Part shown: piece by piece, positions 6,271-9,983 of the stretch
How the letters are laid out: each line of letters begins with the position of its first letter
Position numbering within the stretch: position 1 is the first letter of the stretch
From: Lentzea sp.
GTDB taxonomy: Bacteria; Actinomycetota; Actinomycetes; Mycobacteriales; Pseudonocardiaceae
Length of the DNA: 9,983 nt
NCBI GenBank assembly: GCA_030146905.1
Contig: JASLAV010000040.1
Coordinates: 1 to 9,983, forward strand
Direction: 5' to 3'
Made by a program: the position numbers and the translations under genes
The notes under the pieces: model-generated
What the model saw: only the letters and a program-made list of their open reading frames with translations
Told to the model about the DNA's origin: nothing
Database searches by the model: none

Positions 6271-7111
6271 GCAGCTGCCGGAGCCCGATCACCCGCAGCA
6301 GGTCGAGCTTCTGCTCGTCCTCCGACCCCGGCTCGGCCGTCATGACCACCATCGTCTGGTCGCCTGGCCCGCCGGTGAAGGTGTCGCAGTCCACGACGAC
6401 GTCCCCCACCGCGTCGGTGTGCACGGTCTTGCGGCTGCTGCGCAGCTCCCCGACCGTTCCCGCCTTCCAGCGCCGGGCGAAGTCGGGCGACGTCCCGATC
6501 AGGCGGTCGACCAGCTCAGGGATCTCCGGGTCGTCCGGGTAGCGGCCGGCCGCGGACCGGATGTGGCCGACGAGGTCGCGGGCGTACGCCTCGTCGTCGT
6601 CGGGGGTGTGCGTGATCCGCAGGGTCGGGTCGGTGAAGTACCGCCAGGGGACGTTGCGCTCCAGCCTCGGCTGCCCGGACGGGTCGCCGAACATGGCGGC
6701 CCAGAGGGGGTTCCACAGCACCAGTTCGTAGATCGCGGTGTGCACGGCCACGGCCACCGGTGCGTTGCGGAACCGGTCCACCATCCGCTGCGCGCTCGGC
6801 GTGACGTCCCTGGGCACGAGTCCGCGGGACGGCACGGCCGCACCGGCGACGCGGAACAGGTGGTCGCGTTCGACGTCGTTCAGGCGCAACGCCCTGGCCA
6901 GCGAGGCCAGCAGCTGCGGGGAGGGGTGACGGGCGCGGCCCTGTTCCAGGCGGACGACGTAGTCCACGCTCACCCCGGCGATCAGGGCCAGCTCCTCGCG
7001 GCGCAGGCCGGGCGCGCGGCGGTTCAGGCCGGGCGGCAGGCCCGCGTCCTCCGGGCGGACGCGATCCCGCCACGCACGGAGGATCTGCGCGAACTCGTCC
7101 ATGCCCTCCAT
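6254..7111 (-). CDS. XRE-family regulator with MmyB-like ligand-binding domain
   Basis: A 285-residue DNA-binding regulator. The N-terminal helix-turn-helix (about 36-90) has [19 protein letters not shown] followed by LEQGR, the usual signature of this actinobacterial group. The C-terminal two thirds (about 105-275) match the MmyB-like PAS-type domain, with [40 protein letters not shown] and [25 protein letters not shown]. Members of this family in actinomycetes are commonly next to short-chain dehydrogenase genes, as here, where an SDR gene is transcribed divergently 93 bp away. It probably controls that operon in response to a small ligand. The start is uncertain between ATG 7111 and ATG 7102; GGAGGG lies between them but only 1 nt from the second, too close to serve it, so 7111 is preferred. 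It ends 6 bp from alkD. Confidence 0.93.
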   Translation of the reverse strand: MEGMDEFAQILRAWRDRVRPEDAGLPPGLNRRAPGLRREELALIAGVSVDYVVRLEQGRARHPSPQLLASLARALRLNDVERDHLFRVAGAAVPSRGLVPRDVTPSAQRMVDRFRNAPVAVAVHTAIYELVLWNPLWAAMFGDPSGQPRLERNVPWRYFTDPTLRITHTPDDDEAYARDLVGHIRSAAGRYPDDPEIPELVDRLIGTSPDFARRWKAGTVGELRSSRKTVHTDAVGDVVVDCDTFTGGPGDQTMVVMTAEPGSEDEQKLDLLRVIGLRQLQDRSV

Positions 7112-7160
7112 GGTGCCCCGGATCCCGGCGGCGCGGGTGGTACTGCCGTTCCCACCGTCG

Positions 7161-7173
7161 GACAGTGCCTGTC
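7161..7173. promoter_or_regulatory. Palindromic operator candidate between XRE regulator and SDR
   Basis: GACAG-TGC-CTGTC is a perfect inverted repeat with 5-bp arms in the 93-bp divergent gap. A weak SDR promoter can be drawn with CACAGT (7193-7198, 6 nt before the ATG) as -10. Its -35 would fall at about 7170-7175 and overlap the right arm, so a bound regulator could block it. No known MmyB-family operator consensus was available for comparison. Confidence 0.4.
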
Positions 7174-7204
7174 GGCGGGCTCCGCGGCGGTCCACAGTTG
7201 CCGC

Positions 7205-7885
7205 ATGACCACCACACTGGTGACCGGGGCCAACAAGGGCCTCGGTCTGGAAACCACCCGTCGCCTGATCGCCGCCGGCCACACCGTCCACGCCGGCATG
7301 CGGGACCTGTCCTCGGGAGACGCCGCACGCGAGCTCGGCGCGATCCCGGTCCAGCTCGACGTCACCGACTCCGGCAGCGTCGACAGGGCGATCGCATCAC
7401 TGCCCGCCCTCGACGTGCTGGTCAACAACGCCGCCGTCGTCGGTCCGTCGTGGACCCTCGACGACCTGGACGTCGAAGCGATGCGCATCGCGTTCGAGAC
7501 CAACGTCTTCGGCGTCGTCCGGGTCACCCAGGCCGCACTGCCGCTGCTGCGGCGCTCGGCGGGCCCGGTGATCGTCAACGTCGCCTCCGGACTGGGCTTC
7601 CCCCGCGCCATGCTGGACCCGGCCGACGACTCCTTCGGCGCGCTCCTGGTCCCCTACCCCAGCTCCAAGGCCGCCGTGATCGCACTGACCGTGCAGTACG
7701 CCAAGAACCTGCCGGAGATGCGGGTCAACGCCTCCGACCCCGGCTACACCGCCACCGACCTCAACGCCCACAGCGGCCACCAGACCGTCACCGAGGGCAC
7801 GGACGCCACGGTCGCCCTGGCGCTACTCGGTCCGGACGGGCCCACCGGCGAGTTCCACAACCGCCACGGCCGGATCGACTACTGA
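7205..7885 (+). CDS. Short-chain dehydrogenase/reductase (SDR)
   Basis: A 226-residue NAD(P)-dependent oxidoreductase of the classical SDR superfamily. It has the cofactor motif TGANKGLG (7-14), the structural NNAAV motif after DVLV, the catalytic Ser128 in NVASG, and Tyr151/Lys155 in YPSSK. The 23-residue gap between Ser128 and Tyr151 is longer than in most SDRs because of an inserted loop ([18 protein letters not shown]), a variation seen in this carbonyl-reductase-like group. [16 protein letters not shown] fits the substrate-loop region. The substrate cannot be told from sequence. The gene is divergent from the XRE/MmyB regulator and is followed after 11 bp by a SnoaL-like gene, so the two are likely one operon under that regulator. 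The start at 7205 gives the standard N-terminus [14 protein letters not shown]; no clear Shine-Dalgarno is seen. Confidence 0.94.
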   Translation: MTTTLVTGANKGLGLETTRRLIAAGHTVHAGMRDLSSGDAARELGAIPVQLDVTDSGSVDRAIASLPALDVLVNNAAVVGPSWTLDDLDVEAMRIAFETNVFGVVRVTQAALPLLRRSAGPVIVNVASGLGFPRAMLDPADDSFGALLVPYPSSKAAVIALTVQYAKNLPEMRVNASDPGYTATDLNAHSGHQTVTEGTDATVALALLGPDGPTGEFHNRHGRIDY

Positions 7886-7890
7886 GGAGG
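7885..7890 (+). promoter_or_regulatory. Ribosome binding site of SnoaL-like gene
   Basis: AGGAGG begins on the last base of the SDR stop codon and lies 6 nt before the GTG at 7897. It is a near-perfect Shine-Dalgarno and fixes that start. Confidence 0.85.
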
Positions 7891-7896
7891 ACTCCG

Positions 7897-8313
7897 GTGA
7901 CGGACCTGCGTGATTGGTACCTGCGGTACGTCGCGGCGCTCGACGCCCACGAGCTGCACAGGATGGACGAGTTCATCGCCGACGAGGTGGTGCTGAACGG
8001 TGAGCCGGGGACCAGGGACGACGTCGTCGCCGACATGAGGCGCAGCATCGACGCCGTTCCTGACCTCCACTGGGAGGTGGCGGAACTGCTGTTCGACCGC
8101 GGCCGCATCGCCGTGCGCGCCGTCAACACCGGCACCCCGGTGAAGGAGTGGCTGGGCGTCGCTCCGACCGGTGCCTCGTTCGAGATCGTCGAGTACGCGA
8201 TCTACGAGGTCCGCGACGGCCGGTTCGTGCGGATGACCAACCTGCACGACTCCGCCGACGTGCGACGGCAGCTGACCGCGGTTAGCCGTGCTTCGCGCGG
8301 CCCGAGTAGGTGA
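7897..8313 (+). CDS. SnoaL-like (NTF2-fold) polyketide-cyclase-family protein
   Basis: A small 138-residue protein of the SnoaL-like/ester cyclase type, an NTF2-like cone fold that includes aldol cyclases, hydrolases and binding proteins. Visible features are an N-terminal helix [54 protein letters not shown] core strands, and the terminal [31 protein letters not shown]. The GTG start is set by a strong Shine-Dalgarno. It follows the SDR by 11 bp and probably acts on the same or a related small molecule. Whether it is a cyclase is not shown; catalytic residues vary widely in this fold. The last 32 bases overlap the convergent downstream gene, and the final dozen residues (SRASRGPSR) look like a read-on tail outside the fold. 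Confidence 0.88.
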   Translation: MTDLRDWYLRYVAALDAHELHRMDEFIADEVVLNGEPGTRDDVVADMRRSIDAVPDLHWEVAELLFDRGRIAVRAVNTGTPVKEWLGVAPTGASFEIVEYAIYEVRDGRFVRMTNLHDSADVRRQLTAVSRASRGPSR

Positions 8314-8779
8314 GCGGGAAGACGAGCTCGGCGCACGCCGCCGGAACGTCCGCGGCGACCTGGACCTTCATGGTCACCTCGACCGCTCCCCCCGCCGGGA
8401 TCTCCACGATGTCGGTGAGCGGCACGACGGTCAGCACGCCGGCGGGACAGCCCTCGACGCGCTGCTGGGTGGCGTCGAGGGGCTGACCGGGAACGGCGGA
8501 CAGGCTCTCGACGATGATGCCGACCGGGTTCGGGTTCGACAGCCGCACCTCGCGCCGGCCCTCGGTGCCCGGCGTGAGCTCCACCGGCGCGCCGGAGATG
8601 TCGTTGATCTCGAACGGCTTGAGCGGCTGCATGCCCGACTCGCCGCTGCTGACCGAGTACGCCATCGCCGGCAGCTTGGGCTCGGGCCACGTGAGGTGCA
8701 TGGCGGCCACAACGGCCGCGCCGACCATGAGGATCGTCAGCGACACGGCGATCTCGAGGCGCGGACCCAGACTACGCAT
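8282..8779 (-). CDS. Membrane-anchored beta-rich protein of unknown function
   Basis: A 165-residue protein with a short basic N-terminus (MRSLGPR), one hydrophobic segment (about 9-30, [20 protein letters not shown]) and an exported domain. That domain resembles a family of actinobacterial Ig-like/beta-sandwich proteins of unknown function. Hallmarks are [16 protein letters not shown], a Cys in EGCPAGVL, the strand [17 protein letters not shown], a second Cys in AACAELVF and the end PLTYSGRA. The two cysteines probably form a disulfide outside the cell. The start at 8779 is supported by GGAGAG 7 nt upstream; an in-frame ATG at 8869 would add a charged extension before the membrane segment and is less likely. 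The gene is on its own and overlaps the SnoaL-like gene tail to tail by 32 bp. It lies downstream of the pheT terminator in the same direction. The function is not known to me. Confidence 0.87.
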   Translation of the reverse strand: MRSLGPRLEIAVSLTILMVGAAVVAAMHLTWPEPKLPAMAYSVSSGESGMQPLKPFEINDISGAPVELTPGTEGRREVRLSNPNPVGIIVESLSAVPGQPLDATQQRVEGCPAGVLTVVPLTDIVEIPAGGAVEVTMKVQVAADVPAACAELVFPLTYSGRAKHG

Positions 8780-9146
8780 GGCGCAACTCTCCAGAGTTGT
8801 TGCTCCCAGGCGGTGGGTTCGCCTCTCGCTCCCCACCGGACCGGCGACCAGACTCGCCCGGTGGTTCATCGCTTCGCCCCTCGGCCCAGCGGGCCGCGTC
8901 GACAATCTTGGAGAAGCTTCACCTATCGCGCAAGCGTCGGACGGGCGCCGATTTGCCCTTGTGATCAGGGACTTTCGGCATCTTGACAGCTACGCAGGGC
9001 TATCACCTGCTGATTTGATTCCGAATCCCGATGGGAGGGGTTCAGCCGATCGAGGGAAATCTTATGGGCAGTTTTGCCTGAGCCGGGCTCGGAGTCCAGC
9101 TTCCGGCCACGCGGTGCCCCGCCGACGCCCATCCCCGCACGCGGAA
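8780..9146. other. Noncoding spacer upstream of membrane-anchored protein gene
   Basis: These 367 bp between the pheT terminator and the gene starting at 8779 hold no credible gene. The middle (about 8890-9085) is AT-richer than its surroundings. A TTGACA at 8983-8988 faces the plus strand with no well-spaced -10, and a weak CCCT-N7-AGGG dyad lies at 8956-8970. Apart from the palindrome at 8784-8799 I see no riboswitch, tRNA or clear minus-strand promoter, although the promoter of the downstream gene should be here. Confidence 0.6.
8784..8799 (-). promoter_or_regulatory. 16-bp palindrome containing the ribosome binding site
   Basis: CAACTCT-CC-AGAGTTG (plus strand) is a perfect inverted repeat with 7-bp arms. 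On the minus strand it contains the GGAGAG Shine-Dalgarno (8787-8792) of the membrane-anchored protein gene. It could be a repressor-type operator at the transcript start or an RNA hairpin hiding the ribosome site. Confidence 0.55.
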
Positions 9147-9177
9147 AGGCCCGGGATTCTCGACGAATCCCGGGCCT
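9147..9177 (-). terminator. Intrinsic terminator of pheT
   Basis: AGGCCCGGGATTC (9147-9159) pairs perfectly with GAATCCCGGGCCT (9165-9177) across a 5-nt loop, a 13-bp GC-rich stem. It begins 15 nt after the pheT stop in the direction of transcription and is followed by TTT on that strand. The U-tract is short, as is usual in actinomycetes. Confidence 0.88.
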
Positions 9178-9192
9178 CACCCGTTCTGCAGA

Positions 9193-9983
9193 TCAGGCGC
9201 GCAGTACGGCGCCCAGGCGTTCTCCGGCGGCGGCGACGGCCGCGTCACGGGCCGAGGTCGCCTCCTCCACCGTCAGCGTGCGGTCCGGCGCGCGGAAGCG
9301 CAGCGAGTACGCGAGCGACTTCTTGCCCTCGCCCAGCTGCTCACCCTTGTAGACGTCGAACAGGCGGATGTCCTCGAGCAGGTCGCCGGCGGACGCGCCG
9401 AGCACCTCGGACACCGACTGCACCGGCACGGACGCGTCCACGACCAGTGCCACGTCCAGCAGCACCGGCGGGTACGGCGACACCACCGGAGCCGGGCGGT
9501 GGTCGTCCAGCGGCAGCGCGTCGAGGTCGAGCTCGAACGCCACCGTCCGCTTGGGCAGGCCCAGCGCCTCGACCACCTTCGGGTGCAGCTCACCGGCGTG
9601 GCCGACGGGCCAGTCACCCACGCGCAGCTCGGCACAGCGGCCGGGGTGCCACGGCAACAGGTCCGACGCCACGACGCGCAGCGTCACGCCGTAGGCCTGG
9701 CCGGCGCGGCGGGCAGCCTCGACGGCGTCCGACCAGTCGGCCGTGCGGCCCTTGCCCCACCAGCCGGGCAGCTCGCGGTGGCCGGTGAGGACACCGGCGA
9801 CGTGCAGCGGCTGGTGCGGCAGCGCGGCGAGCATCGACGCGACCTCCGCCTCCGTCGGCCGGCGGTCGACGCCGAGCGACGGAACCGGGACCTGCTGCGC
9901 ACGCGGCAACGTCACCTGGGCGATGTTGTAGAGAGCCAGGTCGCGGGCACCGCGGGCCAGGTTGCGCTGGAGGGTCTCCAGCA
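9193..9983 (-). CDS. pheT: Phenylalanyl-tRNA synthetase beta subunit, C-terminal part
   Basis: The last 262 residues of PheT; the start lies beyond the right edge and the frame is open to the final base. PheT pairs with PheS in an alpha2-beta2 enzyme that charges tRNA(Phe) in the cytoplasm. The visible part begins in the catalytic-like core ([22 protein letters not shown]) and ends with the FDX-ACB anticodon-binding domain, recognised by [32 protein letters not shown], the strand [15 protein letters not shown] and the closing helix [23 protein letters not shown]. This is the complete C-terminus, with a strong terminator right after the stop. In many actinobacteria arginine-biosynthesis genes lie downstream of pheT; here the next gene is an unrelated membrane protein behind a terminator. 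Confidence 0.97.
   Translation of the reverse strand, partial: LETLQRNLARGARDLALYNIAQVTLPRAQQVPVPSLGVDRRPTEAEVASMLAALPHQPLHVAGVLTGHRELPGWWGKGRTADWSDAVEAARRAGQAYGVTLRVVASDLLPWHPGRCAELRVGDWPVGHAGELHPKVVEALGLPKRTVAFELDLDALPLDDHRPAPVVSPYPPVLLDVALVVDASVPVQSVSEVLGASAGDLLEDIRLFDVYKGEQLGEGKKSLAYSLRFRAPDRTLTVEEATSARDAAVAAAGERLGAVLRA

Noticed and set aside
8983..9020. Plus-strand promoter suggested by TTGACA at 8983
   Set aside because: No -10 hexamer at 16-18 bp spacing, and no plus-strand gene follows; transcription would run against pheT.
8965..9180. Small minus-strand open frame in the spacer
   Set aside because: It starts inside the pheT terminator stem-loop, has no ribosome binding site and no recognisable sequence.
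8514..9788. Long plus-strand open frame opposite the membrane protein, spacer and pheT
   Set aside because: It crosses the pheT terminator and runs antisense to a clear pheT; the Pro/Arg/Ala-rich end is a frame artefact.
1..9983. Defence system, prophage, CRISPR array or insertion sequence
   Set aside because: No repeat array, transposase, integrase, terminal repeats or defence-type domains were seen; the only large repeat is the tandem kinase gene duplication.

Overview
The window is high-GC DNA with Shine-Dalgarno-poor gene starts, GTG starts and closely packed genes. The protein types (NarL/DesK-type kinases, MmyB-type XRE regulator, mycobacterial-type SthA) point to an actinomycete. The Pseudonocardiales are my best guess, but the window has no marker that fixes the genus. 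It holds nine protein genes, two of them cut by the window edges. I saw no tRNA, rRNA, CRISPR array, insertion sequence or prophage gene.

Layout. (1) 1-2970, plus strand: a signalling operon of two tandem paralogous sensor histidine kinases (the first is 5'-truncated by the window) followed by one NarL/LuxR-type response regulator. Both kinases carry, after the ATPase domain, an additional membrane helix and a short, probably extracytoplasmic domain with a conserved Cys pair. This is the most unusual architecture in the window. (2) 2957-5432, minus strand: a predicted exported protein of unknown function, then, after 70 bp, sthA (soluble pyridine nucleotide transhydrogenase). sthA converges on the response regulator with a 14-bp overlap. 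(3) 5433-5578: an AT-richer divergent control region. (4) 5579-6247, plus strand: an AlkD-type DNA glycosylase with all four key residues. (5) 6254-8313: an XRE/MmyB-type regulator (minus) divergent from an SDR oxidoreductase plus SnoaL-like protein operon (plus), with a palindrome between them. (6) 8282-8779, minus strand: a membrane-anchored beta-rich protein whose ribosome binding site lies inside a 16-bp palindrome. (7) 8780-9146: a noncoding leader or spacer. (8) 9147-9983, minus strand: the C-terminal third of pheT and its strong stem-loop terminator.

How the parts relate. The two kinases and the response regulator should form one signalling unit. The XRE regulator probably controls the adjacent SDR/SnoaL operon. 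The remaining genes are housekeeping (sthA, alkD, pheT) or unknown. A recurring theme is gene starts with no Shine-Dalgarno but with a TANNNT-like -10 box 7-8 nt upstream, which suggests leaderless transcripts. Another is three convergent gene pairs that overlap or nearly touch at their 3' ends.
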